Below, one piece after another: positions 39,703-46,787 of a stretch of DNA of 64,000 nt (position 1 is the stretch's first letter; each line of letters opens with the position of its first letter). The stretch is taken from positions 1 through 64,000 of the forward strand of contig NZ_JABUHN010000010.1 of the NCBI RefSeq assembly GCF_013328815.1, given 5' to 3'. The notes below the pieces were generated by a model, which made no database searches, was not told the DNA's origin, and saw only the letters and a list, made by a program, of their open reading frames with translations. The stretch comes from Tabrizicola fusiformis (GTDB taxonomy: Bacteria; Pseudomonadota; Alphaproteobacteria; Rhodobacterales; Rhodobacteraceae). A program made the position numbers and the translations under genes.

Positions 39703-41154
39703 ATGGCTTTGCGCGTCATTCCGGTTGATCCCTTTGATCTGGTGATCTTCGGGGCCACCGGCGATCTTGCCCGGCGCAAGATTCTGCCGGGCCTGTATCG
39801 GCGCTTCCTTGCCGGTCAGATGACCCCGGAAAGCCGGATCATCGGCGCGGCGCGAGCGGAATTGACCGATGCCGCCTTTGCCCAGAGCGTGCAGGACGCC
39901 ATCGAGGAATTCGTGCCCGCCGCGCAGCGTGACGCGGCTTCGGTTGCGGCGTTTCTTGCGCTTCTGGCCTATGTGCCGATCGACGCCAAGGGCGAGGGCG
40001 GCTGGGCCGCGCTCAAGGGCCGGGTGCGGTCGGGGGTGGTGCGGGCCTTCTATTTCTCGGTCGCCCCCGCGCTCTTCGGTGATCTGGCGGAACGGCTGCA
40101 TCTGCATGGCATCGCCGACGGGCAAAGCCGGATCGTGGTGGAAAAACCCTTTGGCCGCGACCTTGCCACCGCCCGCGCCCTGAACACCGCGCTGGCCCGG
40201 CACTTCGCCGAAGAGCAAATCTACCGGATCGACCATTATCTGGGCAAGGAAACCGTCCAGAACCTGATGGCCGTGCGTTTCGCCAACATCCTGTTCGAGC
40301 CTTTGTGGAAGGCCGAATATATCGACCATGTGCAGATCACCGTGGCTGAAACCGTCGATGTCGAGGGGCGCGGCGCCTATTACGACAAGTCGGGCGCGAT
40401 GCGGGATATGGTGCAGAACCACATGATGCAGCTTCTGTGCCTGATCGCCATGGAGCCGCCCTATCACTTTGACCCGGACGCGGTGCGCGACGAAAAGCTG
40501 AAGGTGATCCGCGCGCTGGACCCGGTGAAGCCCGAAGATATCGTGCGGGGCCAGTATCTTGGCGCCAATGGTTCCGGCAGCTATGTCGAGCATTCCGAAG
40601 ATCCGGCGTCCAGGACCGAAAGCTATGTCGCGCTGAAATGCCATATCTCGAACTGGCGCTGGAAGGGCACGCCCTTTTATCTGCGCACCGGGAAAAAGCT
40701 GCGGGCGCGGTCGTCGGAAATCGCCATCACCTTCAAGGAACCGCCGCATTCGATCTTTGATGACGACCGCGGCTGGCGCGAAAACGTGCTGGTGATCCGG
40801 TTGCAGCCGAATGAGGGCATGAACCTCATGGTGATGATCAAGGAACCCGGCCCGGGCGGGATGCGCCTGATGCAGGTGCCGCTGGATATGAGCTTTGCCG
40901 ATGCCGTGGGGGCCGAGGCGGTGGATATTCCCGATGCCTATGAACGGCTGATCATGGATGTGATCCGCGGCAACCAGACTCTGTTCATGCGCGGGGATGA
41001 GGTTGAGGCGGCCTGGGCCTGGGCCGATCCGATCATTCAGGGCTGGGAAGGGCGCGGGGACAAGCCGCAAGCCTATGACGCCGGCTCTTCCGGGCCGGAT
41101 GATGCGATGATGCTGATGCACCGCGACGGGCGGCGCTGGCGCGATATCCGCTAG
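39703..41154 (+). CDS. zwf: Glucose-6-phosphate 1-dehydrogenase
   Basis: A 483-residue enzyme oxidising glucose 6-phosphate to 6-phosphogluconolactone with NADP+, the entry to the Entner-Doudoroff and oxidative pentose phosphate routes. It shows the cofactor loop GATGDLARRKILPGLY, EKPFGRDL and the active-site RIDHYLGKETVQNLM. The ATG at 39703 follows GCGAGG. First gene of zwf-pgl-pgi behind a LacI-type operator; pgl starts 9 bases later. Confidence 0.97.
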   Translation: MALRVIPVDPFDLVIFGATGDLARRKILPGLYRRFLAGQMTPESRIIGAARAELTDAAFAQSVQDAIEEFVPAAQRDAASVAAFLALLAYVPIDAKGEGGWAALKGRVRSGVVRAFYFSVAPALFGDLAERLHLHGIADGQSRIVVEKPFGRDLATARALNTALARHFAEEQIYRIDHYLGKETVQNLMAVRFANILFEPLWKAEYIDHVQITVAETVDVEGRGAYYDKSGAMRDMVQNHMMQLLCLIAMEPPYHFDPDAVRDEKLKVIRALDPVKPEDIVRGQYLGANGSGSYVEHSEDPASRTESYVALKCHISNWRWKGTPFYLRTGKKLRARSSEIAITFKEPPHSIFDDDRGWRENVLVIRLQPNEGMNLMVMIKEPGPGGMRLMQVPLDMSFADAVGAEAVDIPDAYERLIMDVIRGNQTLFMRGDEVEAAWAWADPIIQGWEGRGDKPQAYDAGSSGPDDAMMLMHRDGRRWRDIR

Positions 41155-41163
41155 GAGAGGGCG

Positions 41164-41835
41164 ATGGACCTTCGGACCTATCCCGACCGGGAACTGATGT
41201 TCCTGAGCCTTGCCGACCAGATCGCGGGGCAACTGGCCGATTTCCTGCGCCGGTTGGGGCGGGCCTCGCTTTGCGTGCCGGGCGGCAGCACGCCCGGCCC
41301 GGTGTTTGACACTTTGTCGGGGGTGGACCTCGACTGGGCCAGGGTGGCGGTGTTCCTGAACGACGAACGCTGGGTTCCCGAAAGCTCGGACCGCTCGAAC
41401 ACGCGGCTTCTGCGCGAAAGGCTGATCCGCGGCAAGGCGGCGGCGGCGGAACTGGTGCCGCTTTATCTGCCCGGCATGAGCGCCGAAGCGGCGATGGCCG
41501 TGCTGGAGACGGGCCTGCGCCCGCATCTGCCGATTTCGGTGCTGCTTCTGGGCATGGGCAATGACATGCACACGGCGAGCCTGTTTCCCGGCGCCGACCG
41601 TCTGGCCGAGGGGCTGGCAGCGGATGCGCCGCTCCTTTTGCCGATGCGGGCCGAAGCGGCGGTGGAACCCCGCATCACCCTGACGGCGCCCGTGCTGCGC
41701 GGGGCGATGAACATCCATGTGCTGATCACCGGCGCCGAGAAACGTGCGGCCCTTGAGCGTGCGCTGACCCTTCCCTCGGAACAGGCGCCGATCCGTGCCG
41801 TTCTAGATACCGCAACCGTGCATTGGGCGGAGTAA
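41164..41835 (+). CDS. pgl: 6-phosphogluconolactonase
   Basis: A 223-residue enzyme of the SOL/DevB type that hydrolyses 6-phosphogluconolactone. It contains CVPGGSTPGPVFDTLS, FLNDERWVPESSDRSNTRLL and LLLGMGNDMHTASLFPGA. The last is usually GMGEDGHTASLFP; the catalytic His is kept while Glu and Gly vary. Lies between zwf and pgi with short gaps (9 and 3 bases). Confidence 0.93.
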   Translation: MDLRTYPDRELMFLSLADQIAGQLADFLRRLGRASLCVPGGSTPGPVFDTLSGVDLDWARVAVFLNDERWVPESSDRSNTRLLRERLIRGKAAAAELVPLYLPGMSAEAAMAVLETGLRPHLPISVLLLGMGNDMHTASLFPGADRLAEGLAADAPLLLPMRAEAAVEPRITLTAPVLRGAMNIHVLITGAEKRAALERALTLPSEQAPIRAVLDTATVHWAE

Positions 41836-41838
41836 CCT

Positions 41839-43446
41839 ATGACTGACAAATGGCAGGCCCTTCTGGCCCATCACGCCGCCGTGGCCGACCGGTCGATCCT
41901 TGACCTTTTCGCCGCCGATCCGAACCGCGCCCAGGGCTTTTCCGCCCGGGCCGGGGCGATGCTGTTCGATTATTCCAAGACCGGAATCGACGCCACCGCC
42001 CGCGCCCTTCTGGTGCGGCTGGCCGAGGATTCGGGCCTTGCCGCCAAGCGCGCCGCGATGTTCTCGGGCGATAAGATCAACGATACCGAAGGCCGCGCCG
42101 TGCTGCATGTCGCGCTTCGCGCCCCCGAGGGTGAGGCGATTCTGGTCGATGGCGCCGATGTGATGCCCGAGATTCGCGCCACCCGTGCCCGTATGGCGGC
42201 CTTTGCCCGTGATATCCGCGAAGGCCGGGTGACCGGGCAGGGCGGCAAGATCACCGATGTCATCAACATCGGCATCGGCGGGTCGGACCTTGGCCCGGCC
42301 ATGGCGACGCTGGCACTGGCGCCTTACCATGACGGGCCGCGGCTGCATTACGTCTCGAACGTCGATGGCGCCCATATTGCCGACACGCTGCGCGGGCTGA
42401 ACCCGGAAACCACGCTGGTGATCGTGGCATCGAAAACCTTCACCACGATTGAAACCATGACCAATGCCGACAGCGCCAAACGCTGGATGGCGGAAAAGGT
42501 TGCCAATCCGGGCGCGCAATTCGCCGCCGTCTCGACCGCCGCCGACAAGACCGCCGCCTATGGCATTGATTCCTCGCGTGTTTTCGGCTTCGAGGACTGG
42601 GTCGGCGGTCGCTATTCGATGTGGGGGCCGATTGGCCTGTCGCTGATGATCGCCATTGGCCCCGAAGCCTTTGACGATTTCCTCGCCGGGGGCCGCGACA
42701 TGGATGAACGCTTTCTCTGGGCGCCGTTCGAAGAGAATATGCCGGTCATGCTGGCGCTTGTCGGCATCTGGCACAACCAGATCTGCGGCCACACCACCCG
42801 CGCCGTGCTGCCCTATGATCAGCGGCTGTCGCGGCTGCCCGCCTATCTGCAACAGCTTGAGATGGAATCGAACGGCAAGCGCGTCGCCGTGGACGGCAGC
42901 GACCTGACCACCCATTCCGGCCCCGTGGTCTGGGGGGAGCCGGGCACCAACGGCCAGCACGCCTTTTATCAGCTGATCCATCAGGGCACCCGCATCGTGC
43001 CTTGCGAATTCCTTGTCGCCAAAGAGGGGCACGAGCCGGATTTGGCCCATCAGCACCTGCTGCTTGTCGCCAATTGCCTTGCGCAATCCGAGGCGCTGCT
43101 GCGGGGCCGTTCGCTCGATGCGGCGCGGGCGATCATGGCGAAAAAGGGCGCCATGGGCGAGGAACTGGAACGGCAGGCCCGTCACCGGGTCTTTCCCGGC
43201 AACCGGCCCTCGACCACGCTGGCTTATCCGAAACTGACCCCCTTCACTCTGGGCCAGATCATCGCGCTTTATGAACACCGGGTCTTTGTCGAAGGCGTGA
43301 TCCTCGGCATCAACTCCTATGACCAATGGGGGGTGGAGCTGGGCAAGGAGCTGGCGCTGGCACTGCAACCCGTGCTGGAGGGCAAGGCCGGGACCGAAGG
43401 CAAAGATGGCTCGACCGCAACACTGGTCGATTACCTGCGGAACTGA
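41839..43446 (+). CDS. pgi: Glucose-6-phosphate isomerase
   Basis: A 535-residue enzyme interconverting glucose 6-phosphate and fructose 6-phosphate. It shows the phosphate-binding [13 protein letters not shown], the [10 protein letters not shown] loop (SKTFTTIET), the catalytic Glu in [16 protein letters not shown] and the C-terminal [15 protein letters not shown]. Last gene of the operon. In an Entner-Doudoroff organism it would feed fructose or gluconeogenic carbon back into zwf. Confidence 0.97.
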   Translation: MTDKWQALLAHHAAVADRSILDLFAADPNRAQGFSARAGAMLFDYSKTGIDATARALLVRLAEDSGLAAKRAAMFSGDKINDTEGRAVLHVALRAPEGEAILVDGADVMPEIRATRARMAAFARDIREGRVTGQGGKITDVINIGIGGSDLGPAMATLALAPYHDGPRLHYVSNVDGAHIADTLRGLNPETTLVIVASKTFTTIETMTNADSAKRWMAEKVANPGAQFAAVSTAADKTAAYGIDSSRVFGFEDWVGGRYSMWGPIGLSLMIAIGPEAFDDFLAGGRDMDERFLWAPFEENMPVMLALVGIWHNQICGHTTRAVLPYDQRLSRLPAYLQQLEMESNGKRVAVDGSDLTTHSGPVVWGEPGTNGQHAFYQLIHQGTRIVPCEFLVAKEGHEPDLAHQHLLLVANCLAQSEALLRGRSLDAARAIMAKKGAMGEELERQARHRVFPGNRPSTTLAYPKLTPFTLGQIIALYEHRVFVEGVILGINSYDQWGVELGKELALALQPVLEGKAGTEGKDGSTATLVDYLRN

Positions 43447-43471
43447 CCGCTTTTGCCGGGCGGGAATGCGA

Positions 43472-43494
43472 AAGGGGGGCCTCTGGCCCCCCTT
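43472..43494. terminator. Hairpin between pgi and ridA
   Basis: AAGGGGGGCC and GGCCCCCCTT form a perfect 10-pair stem with loop TCT, 25 bases after the pgi stop. It lies between convergent genes and could act in both directions. Confidence 0.7.
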
Positions 43495-43538
43495 CAAATT
43501 CGTTCGAACGAATTTGCAAATTTCTTCGAAGAAATTTG
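43495..43538. repeat. Two tandem perfect AT-rich palindromes
   Basis: Positions 43495-43516 (half-site CAAATTCGTTC) and 43517-43538 (half-site CAAATTTCTTC) are each perfect 22-base palindromes with a TTCGAA centre, lying head to tail. They end 3 bases before the ridA stop and follow the GC hairpin of pgi. They resemble the 20-base palindrome at 60764-60783. They may form terminator or mRNA-end hairpins or a protein-binding site. Confidence 0.7.
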
Positions 43539-43541
43539 GCC

Positions 43542-43895
43542 TTACTTCAGCGCGGCGGTCACGATGACTTCCACCAGATAGTCCGGCGTCGCCAGCTTGG
43601 CCTCGCCCGTCGCACGCGCCGGGGTGTTGCCCTGCGGCACCCATTGATCCCAGACCGCATTCATCTCGCCAAAGGTGGCGATATCGGCGAGCCAGATCTG
43701 GGCCGACAGGATGCGCGTCTTGTCGGTGCCGGCCTCGGCCAGAATCCGGTCCACCTCGGCCAGACATTGCCGGGTCTGATCGGCCACCGAATCGCCCGGA
43801 TTGCCGACCTGACCGGCTAACCAGACGATGCCGTTATAGGCCACCGCCTCGGACATGCGGGCGCCGACGCCGATGCGTTTGATCTCGTTGCTCAT
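43542..43895 (-). CDS. ridA: RidA-family enamine/imine deaminase
   Basis: A 117-residue YjgF/RidA-type protein that hydrolyses reactive enamine intermediates from PLP enzymes. It keeps WLAGQVG, DRILAEAGTDKTRIL and the Arg in TPARATGEAKLA that binds the substrate carboxylate in active members, ending DYLVEVIVTAAL. Probably a homotrimer. Single gene, convergent with pgi; start preceded by AAGGAGTAT. Confidence 0.9.
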   Translation of the reverse strand: MSNEIKRIGVGARMSEAVAYNGIVWLAGQVGNPGDSVADQTRQCLAEVDRILAEAGTDKTRILSAQIWLADIATFGEMNAVWDQWVPQGNTPARATGEAKLATPDYLVEVIVTAALK

Positions 43896-44108
43896 GGGGA
43901 TACTCCTTGAAAGACCTGCGCCTTGCTATCTTGCGGGGCGCCGAAAGGGAAGAGAGAGCGCCGTTTCGCGGAATTCCGCCTTCACGCCCGATCACATTGG
44001 CGAGAACCCGCCACCCCTGATCTGCCGGTCTTGCCGCAGGCGCAGCATCCGTGCCACCCAAGCGGCGACCGTGCGGACCTGCCGCCACCCCAAAAGACCG
44101 ATGGACTG

Positions 44109-44702
44109 ATGCCCGCAAAACCCTTCGCCGCCGCCCTTCTGGCCTGTGCCCTGCTGTTTCCCGCCTCTGCCACCTTCGCCGAAGCGCGCGATCCGGGCCC
44201 GATGGTTCAGGTTTCGACCGCCAAGGTGAAGATGTCGCGCAAGGAGCGCCGGGCGCTGGCCGCCGCCGAAGCTGCCGCCGAAGCCGACCGGGCCGCCCTG
44301 AAAGAGGTGGTGGCCGAAGTGGCCAGCGCGCCGAAGAAAGGCCGCATCTGGTGCGTGCCCTTCGCCCGCGCCGTTTCGGGAATCGAGATCAAGGGCAATG
44401 CCGCCACCTGGTGGAAACAGGCCGCCGATCTTTATGCCCGTGGTAATGAACCCAAGGTCGGCGCCGTTCTGAACTTCCGCGCCAGTCGCGCGATGCCGAT
44501 GGGCCATGTCGCCGTGGTCTCGGCCGTGGTCAGCGACCGCGAGGTTCTGGTCGATCAGGCCAATTGGGAGCGCAACCGCATCACCGAAGACACGCTGGTC
44601 GTCGATGTGTCGGCCAAGAACGACTGGAGCGAAGTGCGCGTCGCCAATGCCAATGGCACCCTGGGCCGCACCAACCCGGTTTACGGCTTTATCTACCGCT
44701 GA
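44109..44702 (+). CDS. Secreted CHAP-domain amidase/peptidase
   Basis: A 197-residue exported protein. Signal peptide residues 1-24 (FAAALLACALLFPASATFA), a charged Ala-rich helix (residues 40-75), then a CHAP domain with the nucleophile Cys82 (RIWCVPFARAVSG) and His133 (MGHVAVVSAV). CHAP enzymes cut peptidoglycan peptide bonds, so a wall-remodelling role in the periplasm is likely. The upstream in-frame extension has no signal and is not used. An intrinsic terminator follows. Confidence 0.87.
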   Translation: MPAKPFAAALLACALLFPASATFAEARDPGPMVQVSTAKVKMSRKERRALAAAEAAAEADRAALKEVVAEVASAPKKGRIWCVPFARAVSGIEIKGNAATWWKQAADLYARGNEPKVGAVLNFRASRAMPMGHVAVVSAVVSDREVLVDQANWERNRITEDTLVVDVSAKNDWSEVRVANANGTLGRTNPVYGFIYR

Positions 44703-44725
44703 TCCCGGCAACAGACGGCAAGCAG

Positions 44726-44749
44726 GCGGCGCTTCGGCGCCGCTTTTTG
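44726..44749 (+). terminator. Intrinsic terminator after the CHAP gene
   Basis: GCGGCGC and GCGCCGC form a perfect stem with a TTCG tetraloop followed by TTTTTG, 23 bases past the stop. Confidence 0.9.
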
Positions 44750-44770
44750 TTTGTCCGAAAGAGGGAAAAT

Positions 44771-44786
44771 TGGAGCGGGTGAAGGG
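44771..44786. repeat. Distal attachment-site copy of the tRNA-Gly 3' end
   Basis: TGGAGCGGGTGAAGGG is identical to the last 16 bases of the tRNA-Gly(CCC) gene at 46656-46671, in the same orientation. Fifteen bases further, ATCGAACCC also matches the T-loop. It marks the far border of a tRNA-integrated element. The 308 bases from 44703 to 45010 hold no gene, only the terminator, this site and the paired repeats at 44880-44911. Confidence 0.75.
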
Positions 44787-44879
44787 CGACTGGGAGCAAA
44801 ATCGAACCCGGCTACGCTGCCGCTTTTTCCTTCTTTCTCAATAACTTCGGCCCGCTTGGCGTCCCGGTGGATTGCTACC

Positions 44880-44911
44880 GTGTGTGCCTGATGTGCTGTC
44901 AGTGTGTGCCT
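44880..44911. repeat. Paired GTGTGTGCCT repeats (candidate integrase arm sites)
   Basis: GTGTGTGCCT occurs at 44880-44889 and 44902-44911, 22 bases apart (about two helical turns), and again at 46581-46590 at the other end of the island beside the integrase start. Such repeats near att sites are commonly integrase arm-binding sites; that role is inferred. Confidence 0.55.
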
Positions 44912-45010
44912 CGGTGTAGACGGCTTAGCCTAAACACACAACTCCTTGCGGAAGCGAGAGTTACCCGTCATGCTCAAGGGCACCGTGCTTCAACAGATCG
45001 GTTCACTTTG

Positions 45011-45613
45011 ATGTTTTCTTTGCAGATTGGCGAAGCCCCCGTTTCAAGTGGAAGTGCGACAGATTGGATGGACTTGCTTTCGTCCGTGGTCGCGTCACTG
45101 GCGTGGCCGCTCGCTATCGTTGCTGTCGCATGGATGTTCAAAGATCCCATCACGACTTTGATGGACAAGATTCGAAAAGCGTCTTTCGGCGGCGTGTCTG
45201 TCGAAATCTCGGGGAAGCTCGATGACGCTGAGAAAATCGTTCAAGAGGAAGCGCCTGAGCAATCAGCGGCGTCCGATGCGAACAACGATGAACGGAAAGA
45301 AGCCCTACAGTATCCGCCGGATTACGTCGTCATTAACGAATGGCGTAGTATCGAAATCATGCTGAGGAAAATCGCCCAAAGCCGTGGAATGACCGGCCGC
45401 GCGCAATCCCGCATGACTATTCGTGATCTGATGAAAATGGATTTAATCAAGCCGACCACTGTTGCGCTCATGGATGACCTTGCTGCCATCCGTAATCGTG
45501 TCGCCCACGGCGAAGCAGAAGTCTCCCAAGCAGACGCGCTGCGGTTTCTTGACCTTGCCAGTATCGTCAAGGCGGACCTGAGTAAGCATCTCAGTCCATT
45601 TGAAAACGAATGA
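45011..45613 (+). CDS. Membrane-anchored HEPN-like protein, unknown
   Basis: A 200-residue protein. Residues 22-43 form one membrane helix (SSVVASLAWPLAIVAVAWMF), then a short amphipathic stretch, a charged linker (70-100) and a helical C-terminal domain with RNRVAHGEAE at 161-170. R161-N-x-x-x-H166 is exactly the RNxxxH motif of HEPN domains, many of which are RNases in toxins and phage defence. The frame is open upstream to 44867 but that part spans the att-repeat region, so I chose ATG 45011. It lies inside the decayed island and is less GC-rich than the core. The function is not known. Confidence 0.7.
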   Translation: MFSLQIGEAPVSSGSATDWMDLLSSVVASLAWPLAIVAVAWMFKDPITTLMDKIRKASFGGVSVEISGKLDDAEKIVQEEAPEQSAASDANNDERKEALQYPPDYVVINEWRSIEIMLRKIAQSRGMTGRAQSRMTIRDLMKMDLIKPTTVALMDDLAAIRNRVAHGEAEVSQADALRFLDLASIVKADLSKHLSPFENE

Positions 45614-45881
45614 AAAATCCGAAGCCCTGACCTCAACAGGTGAAGCCGCGCGTGACCCCCCCCCCGGTGGGGTCGCCTTCTCCACCGCCCGGGGCACCCC
45701 ATACCACAACTTTGGTCCACCCTCCGGGACATGGCGAAGTGCATCTGATGCACTAACCTACCACGCTATTAACATCCACAACGTTCTTTGTCGTTTGTCC
45801 CTTCTCGAACTTTCCAGCAAAAGCCATTGAACACATTGGATAAATCCGTCAGGAAGGCGGAGCAATCCAAGGTGGAAATTC

Positions 45882-46274
45882 ATGGCAAGAACATTGATGG
45901 AAGTTGTATCCGGCTCTCGGCCCATCCCCTTCGTGGACAGTGAACTAAGGACAGCTATGGAGGCAGTTAAGGTGCGTCGGGGCAAGGGCAGCGACCTCAG
46001 CATCGGGCACCCGAAGTTTAGTGAGGGCGGTGCTGGTGTGATGGAAGCTGCACAGGAAGGGCTATTGTTCTTTTACTCCCCGACTCAGCTTAGGAGCGCG
46101 TTCCTGTTCGTGAAACTGGACGCTGGGCGGGGTCTCCTTGGTGGGCAGAAAGCTGTTTATGCAAGCTACGTTGCCACCGATCTGGAAGCCGATGAATGGG
46201 AAATCGGCACAGTTTTCAAGATGTGGGGGATTGCGGTCACGTCAATCGGTAACGTGTATCGCTCTTACGGCTAA
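45882..46274 (+). CDS. Hypothetical protein in the tRNA-Gly island
   Basis: A 130-residue protein that I do not recognise. It has a mixed alpha/beta look with hydrophobic strands (GLLFFYSP, SAFLFVKLDAG, AVYASYVATDL) and no signal peptide or membrane helix. The ATG is six bases after AAGGTGG. The 268 bases between it and the HEPN-like gene contain no convincing gene. It is convergent with, and slightly overlaps, the integrase remnant. Confidence 0.5.
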   Translation: MARTLMEVVSGSRPIPFVDSELRTAMEAVKVRRGKGSDLSIGHPKFSEGGAGVMEAAQEGLLFFYSPTQLRSAFLFVKLDAGRGLLGGQKAVYASYVATDLEADEWEIGTVFKMWGIAVTSIGNVYRSYG

Positions 46275-46571
46275 CACCCGCTGCCACCAGATCAGCACGA
46301 CGCCGCAAAGCCTCCGCATAGGCTTCCCGCTCCGTCGCTTTGGCACTGGACGCCACCTCCGACCGCACCCGGCCTAGTTTGGCCTCTGCAATCTCTCGCT
46401 CGACCATTGCGTGATGTAGGGGATATGCCGCGATGGCTTCCCCTCAGTGTCCCCGATCACTTTCTTAAATTCTCGGTCAGTAATGATCGCGGCAATCGCC
46501 TTGGGAACCCTCCGGCGATACTGCCACTTGCCCGACTTTGTTCGCTCTAAATACTTCAAAACTAGACCCAT
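46237..46571 (-). pseudogene. Frameshifted N-terminal fragment of a tyrosine integrase
   Basis: The first frame reads MGLVLKYLERTKSGKWQYRR and VPKAIAAIITDREFKKVIGD, the N-terminal SAM-like region of phage/island integrases. At about 46440-46443, in a CCCC run, the coding sense passes to another frame that continues EAIAAYPLHHAMVEREIAEA and KLGRVRSEVASSAKATERE to near 46275. The shift equals one missing base. The catalytic domain with its Arg/Tyr residues is gone. It is adjacent to tRNA-Gly and reads away from it, as expected for an integrase next to its att site. Confidence 0.75.
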
Positions 46572-46655
46572 GTGCGCCCCGTGTGTGCCTTAATGTGCAC
46601 CGGAGAGAACCGTAAGGGCTTGAATTATTGAAAAAAAGCTGCCTAGAGGGGCAAA

Positions 46656-46729
46656 TGGAGCGGGTGAAGGGAATCGAACCCTCGTCATCAGCTTGGGAAG
46701 CTGCGGCTCTACCATTGAGCTACACCCGC
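46656..46729 (-). tRNA. tRNA-Gly (CCC)
   Basis: A full cloverleaf on the minus strand: acceptor GCGGGTG/CACCCGC, D-stem GCTC/GAGC, anticodon loop TTCCCAA giving anticodon CCC, T-loop with GGTTCGATTC and encoded CCA. One anticodon-stem pair (27-43) is a mismatch. The 3' end (46656-46671) is duplicated at 44771-44786 and served as the attachment site of the island. Confidence 0.93.
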
Positions 46730-46787
46730 GTTGCCCCTGACCTAAGCCAGCCGGCTGGCGGCGTCAAGAGGCGGGCGCAAGGGGTAT

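Noticed and set aside
41164-41835. Altered GMGEDGHTASLFP motif of Pgl (GNDM for GEDG) as a loss of function
   Set aside because: The catalytic His and surrounding ASLFPG are intact, and the gene sits in an intact zwf-pgl-pgi operon, so activity is expected.
44801-44809. ATCGAACCC resembling a tRNA T-loop near the left att copy
   Set aside because: Only the T-loop-like bases and the acceptor end match; no anticodon arm follows, so this is not a tRNA gene but part of or next to the att duplicate.
45600-45830. Open frame of 76 codons between the two island genes
   Set aside because: No ribosome binding site, runs through a CCCC-rich stretch, and the product is low complexity; not credible as a gene.
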